A stretch of DNA of 7,337 nucleotides from an uncultured Planctomycetaceae bacterium (GTDB lineage: Bacteria > Planctomycetota > Planctomycetia > Pirellulales > UBA1268): the NCBI GenBank assembly GCA_903885855.1, contig CAISKG010000472.1:1-7337 (forward strand). Reading direction: 5' to 3'. The notes beneath the pieces were generated by a model that was not told where the DNA came from, did no database searches, and saw only the letters and a list, made by a program, of their open reading frames with translations. Both the position numbers and the translations under genes were made by a program. Positions within the stretch are counted from its first letter, which is position 1. Each line of letters starts with the position of its first letter. Shown one piece after another: positions 1-5,497 of this stretch.

Positions 1-82
1 CGGCGGTGCTCCGGGCGGCGGTGCTCCGGGCGGCGGTGCTCCGGGCGGCGGTGCTCCGGGCGGCGGTGCTCCGGGCGGCGGT
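1..82. repeat. 15-bp perfect tandem repeat, 5 full copies plus 7 nt
   Basis: The unit CGGCGGTGCTCCGGG is repeated head to tail without mismatch from base 1 to 75, followed by a 7-nt partial copy to 82. It probably extends left of the window. The unit is a multiple of 3, so gain or loss of copies would keep the GGAPG reading frame. This is typical of a coding minisatellite. Confidence 0.93.
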
Positions 83-112
83 CGCGGCGCCGGTGGCCCT
101 CCGCGGGGCTGA
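2..112 (+). CDS. C-terminal tail of an upstream protein (partial), GGAPG repeats; probable ABC membrane-fusion subunit
   Basis: The frame starting at base 2 is open from the window edge to a TGA at 110-112. It reads five perfect GGAPG units and then GGRGAGGPPRG. The other two frames across the repeat read RRCSG and AVLRA, which look far less like a real protein end. A low-complexity Gly/Ala/Pro tail is plausible at the C-terminus of an exported or periplasmic protein. The frame ends 72 nt before a MacB-like permease on the same strand, and HlyD/MacA-type membrane-fusion proteins usually sit at that place. That identity is inferred from context only, because no conserved domain is inside the window. 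The start and main body lie to the left. The tail length may vary between strains because it is encoded by a tandem repeat. Confidence 0.55.
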   Translation, partial: GGAPGGGAPGGGAPGGGAPGGGAPGGGRGAGGPPRG

Positions 113-172
113 TGGTGCGGGGCCACAGGCGATGACGACCTCCATGGTCCGGCGGGATCCCCGCCTGCGCGC

Positions 173-177
173 GGGAG
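173..177 (+). promoter_or_regulatory. Shine-Dalgarno sequence supporting the TTG start
   Basis: GGGAG lies 7 nt before the TTG at 185. No in-frame ATG or GTG precedes the conserved N-terminal helix with comparable spacing, so this site decides the permease start. Confidence 0.65.
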
Positions 178-184
178 AACGGCG

Positions 185-1516
185 TTGAAACTCTTCCAGC
201 AGCTCCGCCTCGGCTTCCGCAGCCTGCTGCTCCACAAGCTGCGCTCGGCGCTGGCCGTGCTCGGCATCCTCATCGGCGTCACGGCCGTGATCTGGCTCGT
301 GGCGCTGGGGGAGGGGGTGAGCTGGCAGGCCCAGCAGCAGATCAAGGATCTCGGTGCCACGAGCATCATCGTGCGCAGCATCAAGCCTGCCGAGGAGTCG
401 AGCCAGAACAGCGGCGGTGGATTCCGGATGGGGATCGCCTACGGACTCCTCCGCGACGACTACGAGCGCATCGTCACCAACATCCCCACGATCCAGCGCG
501 CCGTGCCGATGCGCGAGATCAGCCGGGAGGTGCGCTACCGCGAGCAGGCCATCGACGGTCAGGTGATCGCCTGCACGCCGGAATACTTCGGCATGAACCG
601 CCTGTCGATCGCCCGCGGCCGGGCGCTCTCCGAGATCGACATGCAGACCTACGACAACGTCGTGGTGCTGGCCCACGAGGTCGCCGAGAAGCTCTTCCCG
701 ATCGAGGATCCCCTCGAGCGATCCGTGCAGATCGGCACGGAGTTCTACGTCGTGGTGGGCATCGCCGCGGAGCGCTCGGCCGCGGCGGCGATCGGCGGCA
801 GCCTCGACGCTCGGCAGTACGACCGCGACGTCTACATCCCGCTCAGCACGTTCCGCGCCCGCATCGGCGACCGGGTGGCGACGATGCGGGCGGGATCGTT
901 CCAGTCCGAGACCGTGGAGCTCACGCAGGTCACCGCCGTGGTGGACGACATGAACCAGGTCGACGCCACGGCCGACATCATCCGCTCGCTCCTGCAGCGG
1001 TACCACAAGCAGGTCGACTACGCCGTCGTCGTCCCCAAGGAACTGCTCGAGCAGGCCGAGACGCTGCGCGCGATGTTCAACGTGCTCCTGCTCCTCATCG
1101 CCGGCATCTCGCTCTTGGTGGGGGGCATCGGGATCATGAACATCATGCTCGCCACCGTCACCGAGCGGACGCGCGAGATCGGCATCCGCCGCGCCCTGGG
1201 GGCCACCAAGGGGGAGATCGTGCAGCAGTTCCTCTGGGAGACGGTGGTCCTCTCCGGCACCGGCGGGTTGCTCGGCGTGCTGGCGGGCTTCCTCTGCGGC
1301 CCCACGGTGACGGCCTTCCGCGCGGGCGTGCAGGCCTTCTTCCCGCAGGTGTGGGCGACGCTGCCGCCGAACATCCGCAACATCGAGCCGCGGATCGCCC
1401 CCTGGTCGATCATCGCCGCGTTCGCGATCTCGGTCGGGGTGGGGATCGTGTTCGGCATCTATCCCGCCCGTCGGGCGGCCAACATGGATCCGATCGAGGC
1501 CCTGCGGCACGAGTGA
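185..1516 (+). CDS. MacB/FtsX-type ABC transporter permease
   Basis: This 443-residue inner-membrane permease would work with the ATPase encoded next. The architecture is that of the MacB family: one N-terminal membrane helix (about residues 21-42), a large periplasmic core (about 45-295), then three C-terminal helices (about 298-323, 350-373 and 406-428). The FtsX-type coupling segment ERTREIGIRRALGA is at 327-340, and the protein ends with the family-typical YPARRAANMDPIEALRHE. Unlike E. coli MacB, the ATPase is not fused but encoded separately, as in LolCDE or YknYZ-like systems. The start is taken as TTG at 185 because GGGAG at 173-177 lies 7 nt upstream and the sequence from there (MKLFQQLRLGFRSLLLHKLR) matches the usual family N-terminus. 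The substrate cannot be read from the sequence. Candidates are lipoproteins, peptides, antibiotics or cell-envelope signalling. Confidence 0.93.
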   Translation: MKLFQQLRLGFRSLLLHKLRSALAVLGILIGVTAVIWLVALGEGVSWQAQQQIKDLGATSIIVRSIKPAEESSQNSGGGFRMGIAYGLLRDDYERIVTNIPTIQRAVPMREISREVRYREQAIDGQVIACTPEYFGMNRLSIARGRALSEIDMQTYDNVVVLAHEVAEKLFPIEDPLERSVQIGTEFYVVVGIAAERSAAAAIGGSLDARQYDRDVYIPLSTFRARIGDRVATMRAGSFQSETVELTQVTAVVDDMNQVDATADIIRSLLQRYHKQVDYAVVVPKELLEQAETLRAMFNVLLLLIAGISLLVGGIGIMNIMLATVTERTREIGIRRALGATKGEIVQQFLWETVVLSGTGGLLGVLAGFLCGPTVTAFRAGVQAFFPQVWATLPPNIRNIEPRIAPWSIIAAFAISVGVGIVFGIYPARRAANMDPIEALRHE

Positions 1517-1540
1517 GCCGGCGGCGCCGGGCTCGCCGGC
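1517..1540 (+). other. Intercistronic hairpin between permease and ATPase genes
   Basis: GCCGGCG (1517-1523) pairs perfectly with CGCCGGC (1534-1540) across a 10-nt loop. It begins directly after the permease stop codon and ends 2 nt before the ATPase Shine-Dalgarno sequence GGAGGAGG (1543-1550). There is no following T-run, so it is unlikely to terminate. It could protect the mRNA or tune ATPase translation. In a GC-rich background a 7-bp stem can also arise by chance. Confidence 0.4.
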
Positions 1541-1556
1541 GTGGAGGAGGTGCGGG

Positions 1557-2267
1557 ATGGTGAACGTGGCGGAAGGCGGCGACGTGGTCGCGGCGGTGCG
1601 CGACGTCTCCAAGATCTATTCCCTCGGCGGCCACCAGGTGCGCGCCCTCGACGGCGTGTCGATCGATTTCCGCCGCGGCGACTACGTCGCCATCATGGGC
1701 TCGTCGGGGTCGGGCAAGAGCACCCTGCTCAACGTCCTCGGCTGTCTCGACCGTCCCACCAAGGGGCAGTACATCCTCGCCGGCCAGGACGTGGCCGCGA
1801 TGGACGACGAGACGCTGTCGCGGATCCGCGGCCGGTATCTGGGATTCATCTTCCAGTCGTACAACCTCATCCAGCAGCTCTCGGTGGTGGAGAACATCGA
1901 GGTGCCGCTGTCCTACCAGTATCCGCCGATGCCCGACGGGCCCGAGCGCTGCCGGAAGTTGGCGGAGCTGGTCGGGCTCGCGCAGCGCCTCGGCCACCGC
2001 CCCACGGAGCTCTCCGGCGGCCAGCAGCAGCGCGTCGCCATCGCTCGGGCGCTGGTCAACAATCCGCACGTCATCCTGGCCGACGAGCCGACGGGCAATC
2101 TCGACACCGCCACCAGCCACGAGATCATGGATCTCCTCGAGGCCCTCAACCGTGCCGGGCGGACGATCGTGATGGTGACCCACGAGAACGACATCGCCGA
2201 GCGTGCGCGGCGGATCGTCCGCCTGCGCGACGGGAAGATCGAGTCGATCTCCGAAGTGCGCCGCTGA
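1557..2267 (+). CDS. ABC transporter ATP-binding protein, LolD/MacB type
   Basis: This 236-residue cytoplasmic ATPase powers the neighbouring permease. All nucleotide-binding motifs are intact: Walker A GSSGSGKST at residues 48-56, Q-loop Gln100 in FIFQSYNLI, signature LSGGQQQR at 152-159, Walker B VILADEP at 172-178, D-loop around Asp183 and the switch His209 in MVTHE. The sequence GNLDTATSHEIMDLL after Walker B is typical of the MacB/LolD/FtsE group. The length is normal for a stand-alone subunit. The ATG at 1557 is preceded by GGAGGAGG (1543-1550) with 6-nt spacing. Order and spacing (40 nt after the permease stop) indicate one operon with the permease and the upstream tail-bearing gene. 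The exact substrate class is unknown. Confidence 0.95.
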   Translation: MVNVAEGGDVVAAVRDVSKIYSLGGHQVRALDGVSIDFRRGDYVAIMGSSGSGKSTLLNVLGCLDRPTKGQYILAGQDVAAMDDETLSRIRGRYLGFIFQSYNLIQQLSVVENIEVPLSYQYPPMPDGPERCRKLAELVGLAQRLGHRPTELSGGQQQRVAIARALVNNPHVILADEPTGNLDTATSHEIMDLLEALNRAGRTIVMVTHENDIAERARRIVRLRDGKIESISEVRR

Positions 2268-2294
2268 CCGGGCCCGCGGCGCCGCCCCGGGCCG

Positions 2295-3598
2295 TCAGGG
2301 GAGGGGCGCGGGGAGGCGCAGGATCCACAGGCAGCTGCGCCGCGCCGCCGGCACCGCGGGGCCGCCGCCGTCGGCGGCGATGTCGAAATCGTTGTCGTTG
2401 ACCAGCGCCACCCGGTCGGGGCCGAGGAGCGTCATCCCCTCGAACTTCAGCTCCGAGAGCCTGGCGGGGGCCGCGGTCGACCCGGGGACGACGTCGGCCT
2501 GGAACGCCGCGGCGAGGGGGGCCAGATCGGCGACGAGCGTCTTGCCGAGGGGTGTGCGGCCCGGCGCGGAACGCTCGGGGATCTCGACCCTGTAGAGGCG
2601 GCTCTCGGTGTCGGATTGCTCGAGGACCAGCAGCGCGCGGGGGCCGGCGGCGGCGATCGCCGACACCTTCCCGTCGGCCGCCGCGATGCACCAGCGGCAG
2701 GCGTCGGAGTCGGGATCGCCGAGCGGGTAGAGATGCTCGGCGAGCGTCCGGCCGGAGACGGGATCGACCACCACCAGCGGCACGCCGATCGAGGGTTCGG
2801 CCGGCGCGTCGGCGGCCGGCGGGGGATCTGCCAGCGGGCTCTGCAGGAAGGCGTACAGCCGCGTGCCGTCGGGGGCGACGGCCAGCGCCTCGAAGCCGCG
2901 GTTCTCGCGCCGCTGCACGAAGTCGGCCGGGAGGCTGTCCTCGACGGGGCACGACGCCCCCTCGAGCACGACGCCCGCCGGCACGATCCGGCGGCGCAGT
3001 CTGCCGTCGGCCCCGACCTCCGCCAGCGACGGCACGTACTCCTCGGCGATCCAGAAGCGGCCGTCGGCGAGCGCGGCGAGCCCTTCGGTGTCGAACCCGT
3101 CGGGGTCGATCGCCACCGGCTCGAGCGAGACCGGATCGACGATCGGCTTGGCGCGAGAGGATCGACGAGCGTCGGCCGGCCCGAGGCGGGATCGCCGTCC
3201 GGCGCCGACAGCGCGATCGTCTCCGCCACCTCGAGCGCCCCTCCCGTGCCCGGCGCGGCCGGGGCGAAACGCACCAGCAGCGGCGCGAAGCCGGGCAGGG
3301 GGAGCGTGCGGCGCACCCGCGGGGCGGCCCCGTCGCGGGCAGGCTCCGTCACGCTGCCGTTGGGACCGCGGTCGGTGATGCCCCACAGCGCGACGTCCGC
3401 GCCGGATCCGGCCGCCGCCAGATCACTGATGCCGCCGAGGCGGAAGCCGCCCGCGGCCCCCTCCGGCACCGGGAGGGGACGCTCGGCGAGGACCGCGACC
3501 GACTCGATCGTCGGCGGCGGCAGGGCGCCGGCCGGCAGGCCGGCCAGCCAGGCGGCGGATGCCGCCACGGCGGGGAGGAACGAGCGCGGGCGTGGCAT
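2295..3598 (-). pseudogene. Secreted phytase-like (esterase-like) protein, reading frame broken
   Basis: The protein resembles the 'esterase-like activity of phytase' family (Pfam Phytase-like), secreted beta-propeller-like proteins of poorly defined substrate. It starts at ATG 3598-3596 with GAGGA (3610-3606) 7 nt upstream. A signal peptide covers about residues 1-26, with probable cleavage near PAGA-LPPP. The first frame carries GGISDLAAAGSGADVALWGI and TDRGPNGSV, typical of the family N-terminus, and stays sensible to about TLVDP (residue 147, base 3158). From about 3152 down to the TGA at 2297-2295 the homologous sequence continues in another frame: DPDGFDTEGLAALADG, WIAEEYVPSL, NRGFEALAVAPDGTRLYAF and KFEGMTLLGPDRVALVNDND. 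The break is equivalent to one lost or two gained bases. Deleting 26 nt between direct repeats restores a 425-residue protein. It may be a true pseudogene, a recent mutation or an assembly error. It stands alone, convergent with the ABC operon (27 nt between stops). Confidence 0.8.
3133..3168 (-). repeat. 10-bp direct repeat flanking the frame break
   Basis: GGATCGACGA occurs at 3133-3142 and again at 3159-3168, 26 nt apart, exactly where the reading frame of the phytase-like gene changes. GCGAGA also precedes each copy (3125-3130 and 3153-3158), with an extra CC in the first. Collapsing the two copies into one removes 26 nt and joins the frames as GRPTLVDPVSLEPV. Confidence 0.85.
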
Positions 3599-3642
3599 CG
3601 GTGCGTCCTCGGGAGGGGAGCGCGAATCCTCGCGGCGGAATG

Positions 3643-3660
3643 TGAGGGAATCGTGAGAGC
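3643..3660 (+). repeat. Motif copy A (plus orientation)
   Basis: TGAGGGAATCGTGAGAGC lies 44 nt upstream of the phytase-like start codon. It forms an inverted pair with the copy at 3749-3766, with 88 nt between them. Confidence 0.8.
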
Positions 3661-3728
3661 CGCGCCCCGCGGGGGCGAGAAGCCCGGGAAAAACATGACG
3701 AGGATTCGATTGGGCCCCGAGCCGGCTC

Positions 3729-3745
3729 GCTCACACGATTCTCAC
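3729..3745 (-). repeat. Motif copy B (shorter, minus orientation)
   Basis: Read on the minus strand this is GTGAGAATCGTGTGAGC. It is the same motif as copy A but lacks the GG before AATCG and has one substitution. Confidence 0.6.
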
Positions 3746-3748
3746 GAA

Positions 3749-3766
3749 GCCCTCGCGATTCCCTCA
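3749..3766 (-). repeat. Motif copy C (minus orientation)
   Basis: Read on the minus strand this is TGAGGGAATCGCGAGGGC, differing from copy A at 2 of 18 positions. It lies 109 nt upstream of the DUF1559 start codon. Confidence 0.8.
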
Positions 3767-3875
3767 TGGTCGTCGTCGATTCTCCCCCTGGGGACGGAGC
3801 GAACCTGGAATCCGCCGCGTGGCGACCCGACGCACCGTCCGCACCGCCGGCTCCCAACGTCATCAGGAGAGTGCC

Positions 3876-4946
3876 ATGAGGATTCGTGGTTCGGACATGA
3901 GGTTCGACTCGGCGCGCACGACGCGCGTCGCGGGCCGGCGGGCGTTCACGCTCGTCGAGTTGCTCGTCGTCATCGCCATCATCGGGACCCTCGTCGGTCT
4001 CCTCCTCCCGGCCGTGCAGGCGGCCCGCGAGGCGGCCCGGCGCACCAACTGCATGAGCAACGTCAGGCAGATCGGCCTGGCGTTCACCAACGCCCACGAC
4101 GCCCGTCGCTATTTCCCCGCGGCCTGCTTCACGGTCGCCTCGGCCACCGCCGTGCCGAAGCCCGAGGGCAACCCGGCCGGCAAGGAGCACTCGTGGCGCA
4201 TCCAGGTGATGCCCTTCATGGAGGAGGGCAACATCTCCGCCGCCTACAAGTGGGACAAGAACTGGTACGACGCCACGAGCAACGCCGGCGCCGCCGTCGA
4301 TCCCGCGCTCACCGTGCCCCCCGACAGCAATCTCGGTATCGGGATGCGGAAGGTGCCGGTCTACGTCTGCCCGTCGACGCCCGCGCCGGACCCGATCGTC
4401 AACGTGCCCGTGTCCCCCGACTCCGACAGCGCCCGCGGGGCGCTCGGCGCGCTGCCGCTGGCGACGAGCGATTACGAGGTGTGCACCGGCGTGAAGAAGA
4501 ACGTCCTCTCCCCCGATCCCTACGCGTCCGGCACGATCGGCGACGGCGCCCTGGTGAAGGATCGCGTCACCCGCATCCGCGACGTCATGGACGGCACCTC
4601 GAAGACGTTCCTGGTCGTCGAGTGCGCGGGCCGGCCCACGGTGTGGCGGTCGAAGGTGCGCGAGATCGGCACCGTGAACCAGTGCGTGGGCTGGGCCGAC
4701 AGCCTCGGCCCCTTCAAGCTCGATCCGATGATCGCCAGCGGCCTCAAGAGCCCCAAGGCCGCCCCCAACGCCGGCGTCCCCATGAACGCCACCAACGACG
4801 GCGAGGTCTACTCGTTCCACCCCACCGGCTCGACGGCGGTGTTGTGCGACGGCTCGACGCGGTTCCTCTCGCAGGACATCGCCCTGCAGGTGTTCTGTGC
4901 GATGATCACCAAGGCCGGCGGCGAGACGGTGATGGACAGCGAGTGA
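3876..4946 (+). CDS. DUF1559 domain-containing protein with type IV pilin-like N-terminus
   Basis: This 356-residue protein belongs to the DUF1559 family (SBP_bac_10), which is characteristic of planctomycetes and has unknown function. Residues 1-22 are a basic leader (VAGRR). They are followed by AFTLVELLVVIAIIG, a prepilin-type cleavage and methylation site: cleavage is expected between Ala23 and Phe24, and Glu28 is the conserved +5 glutamate. The hydrophobic helix (24-45) continues into LLPAVQAAREAARR, the family hallmark. The C-terminus carries the H-X9-DG signature: His315 in FHPTGSTAVLC and Asp325-Gly326, followed by STRFLS. The ATG at 3876 is chosen because AGGAGA (3865-3870) lies 5 nt upstream. 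An upstream GTG (3819) in frame lacks this, and the extra sequence would lengthen an already complete leader. It appears monocistronic, with its own upstream region and a stem-loop after the stop. Surface or pseudopilus localisation is inferred. Confidence 0.93.
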   Translation: MRIRGSDMRFDSARTTRVAGRRAFTLVELLVVIAIIGTLVGLLLPAVQAAREAARRTNCMSNVRQIGLAFTNAHDARRYFPAACFTVASATAVPKPEGNPAGKEHSWRIQVMPFMEEGNISAAYKWDKNWYDATSNAGAAVDPALTVPPDSNLGIGMRKVPVYVCPSTPAPDPIVNVPVSPDSDSARGALGALPLATSDYEVCTGVKKNVLSPDPYASGTIGDGALVKDRVTRIRDVMDGTSKTFLVVECAGRPTVWRSKVREIGTVNQCVGWADSLGPFKLDPMIASGLKSPKAAPNAGVPMNATNDGEVYSFHPTGSTAVLCDGSTRFLSQDIALQVFCAMITKAGGETVMDSE

Positions 4947-4964
4947 CCCCGAAGGTGCGCCTCT

Positions 4965-4998
4965 GTCCGGGCCGGGGCCGCGAGGCTCCGGTCCGGAC
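4965..4998 (+). terminator. Long GC stem-loop with GCGA tetraloop, probable transcription end
   Basis: The stem is GTCCGGGCCGGGGCC (4965-4979), the loop GCGA (4980-4983) and the other arm GGCTCCGGTCCGGAC (4984-4998). All 15 pairs form, two of them G-T wobbles. It begins 18 nt after the DUF1559 stop codon. The wobbles pair only in plus-strand RNA (they become C-A mismatches on the other strand), which suggests the structure serves the DUF1559 transcript. No U-run follows, so it may act as a U-less terminator or a 3'-end stabiliser. It also lies 36 nt beyond the stop of the convergent small gene. Confidence 0.65.
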
Positions 4999-5034
4999 GG
5001 GGCGACCGGCACCGCCGCTGGCGGCGCGGGGGAT

Positions 5035-5253
5035 TCAGATCGTCCAGATGCCGGAGCCGGCGAATTCCTCCGACGGCTCGGTCCAGGTCGCGAGTGCCGT
5101 CCGGGCCGGCGACCCGTCGGCGGGGGCGACCACGAAGGTCGTCGCCTCGGCGGACACTTCGTGGAACTCGCTGGGACGGTCGTCCCCGGTTTCCCCGTAG
5201 ATGTCGTGCATGCCGGCGATGGCGGCGAGGTATTCGGTGAAGTGCGGGTCCAT
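5035..5253 (-). CDS. Hypothetical acidic 72-residue protein
   Basis: I do not recognise this protein. It starts at ATG 5253-5251 behind an almost ideal Shine-Dalgarno sequence, AAGGAGGA (5267-5260), with 6-nt spacing, the best in the window, and ends at TGA 5037-5035. It has 72 residues, about 13 Asp/Glu, two Arg and no Lys, so its isoelectric point should be very low. There is no signal peptide, membrane helix or cysteine. The N-terminal part (PHFTEYLAAIAGMHDIYG) could be helical. The C-terminal part (TTFVVAPADG, ARTALATWTEP, GIWTI) looks like short strands. It is convergent with the DUF1559 gene and divergent from the isomerase gene, so it is probably transcribed alone. The open frame continues upstream of this ATG, but that extension is Arg/Pro-rich and resembles non-coding GC-rich translation. 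Confidence 0.72.
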   Translation of the reverse strand: MDPHFTEYLAAIAGMHDIYGETGDDRPSEFHEVSAEATTFVVAPADGSPARTALATWTEPSEEFAGSGIWTI

Positions 5254-5497
5254 GGCGAGTCCTCCTTGACGGCGTGCCCCGGAAGCGGTCTCCCCGCTCC
5301 CGGGAATACTACGCCGCTGGCCGCCGATGGGTCGCGACGGCCGCGCCGCGGTGGTCCCACGCACGCCCACGTCGCGGCAGGATGCGAAGGTCGGGCAAGG
5401 AGGGCGATCTGCGGGTGACCGGGTTGGTCGCCGGTAGGTATAACGCTCCCACGCCGGGCCCGGACGGTCTCCGGGAGGCGGGCGCAGGGGCTTCGCC
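5254..5497. other. Divergent intergenic region
   Basis: These 244 nt lie between the small acidic gene (left, minus) and the isomerase gene (right, plus). On the right side there is a candidate promoter (5415-5444). On the left side, TAGTAT on the minus strand (5311-5306) could be a -10 element for the small gene, but I see no good -35 partner. A short hairpin CCCGG/CCGGG (5459-5463 with 5471-5475) lies in the presumed leader of the isomerase mRNA. No riboswitch or RNA gene is recognised. Confidence 0.5.
5415..5444 (+). promoter_or_regulatory. Candidate sigma70-type promoter for the isomerase-deoC pair
   Basis: GTGACC (5415-5420) resembles TTGACA at 4 of 6 positions. TATAAC (5439-5444) resembles TATAAT at 5 of 6 after an 18-nt spacer. 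TATAAC is the most AT-rich hexamer of this intergenic region and lies 53 nt before the start codon. Planctomycete promoters are poorly defined, so this is a consensus match only. Confidence 0.4.

Larger units (their letters stand above)
3599..3875. promoter_or_regulatory. Divergent intergenic region with repeated GAATC-containing motif
   Basis: These 277 nt separate the phytase-like gene (left, minus) from the DUF1559 gene (right, plus) and must hold both promoters. The region is less GC-rich than its surroundings. It contains TGAGGGAATCGTGAGAGC at 3643-3660 on the plus strand and TGAGGGAATCGCGAGGGC on the minus strand at 3766-3749, matching at 16 of 18 positions. A shorter relative (GTGAGAATCGTGTGAGC, minus strand, 3745-3729) lies between them. 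GAATC or GATTC appears seven times between 3624 and 3812. A small hairpin (CGCCCC 3663-3668 with GGGGCG 3672-3677) sits between the motif copies. I see no convincing -35/-10 pair. The Shine-Dalgarno sequences are GAGGA (3610-3606, minus) and AGGAGA (3865-3870, plus). An operator role for the motif is inference. Confidence 0.6.

Noticed and set aside
1..82. CRISPR-like array
   Set aside because: The units are contiguous 15-bp tandem copies with no unique spacers.
6..188. A 60-codon plus-strand frame reading repeated AVLRA, with a stop overlapping the permease TTG
   Set aside because: It is the out-of-frame shadow of the 15-bp repeat. The continuation is Arg-rich with no ribosome site, and the GGAPG frame ends cleanly at 110-112.
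2268..2294. Possible bidirectional terminator between the convergent ATPase and phytase-like genes
   Set aside because: The palindromes GGGCCC and GCGGCGCCGC are present, but I could not fold a continuous stem across the gap and there is no T-run.
3145..3170. Programmed -1 ribosomal frameshifting in the phytase-like gene
   Set aside because: There is no X-XXY-YYZ slippery heptamer and no obvious downstream stimulatory structure. The 26-nt repeat-bounded segment explains the break better.
3663..3677. Hairpin CGCCCC/GGGGCG as a terminator
   Set aside because: It is short, has no T-run on either strand, and lies inside a region that must hold promoters rather than transcript ends.
2552..5200. 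An 882-codon plus-strand open frame
   Set aside because: It runs across a minus-strand gene, an intergenic region and the DUF1559 gene in the wrong frame. It is extremely Arg/Pro/Gly-rich and has no domains, so it reflects the lack of stops in GC-rich DNA.
3423..5360. A 645-codon minus-strand open frame antisense to the DUF1559 gene
   Set aside because: It shows GC-rich shadow composition and runs through the small acidic gene in a different frame. There is no conserved motif.
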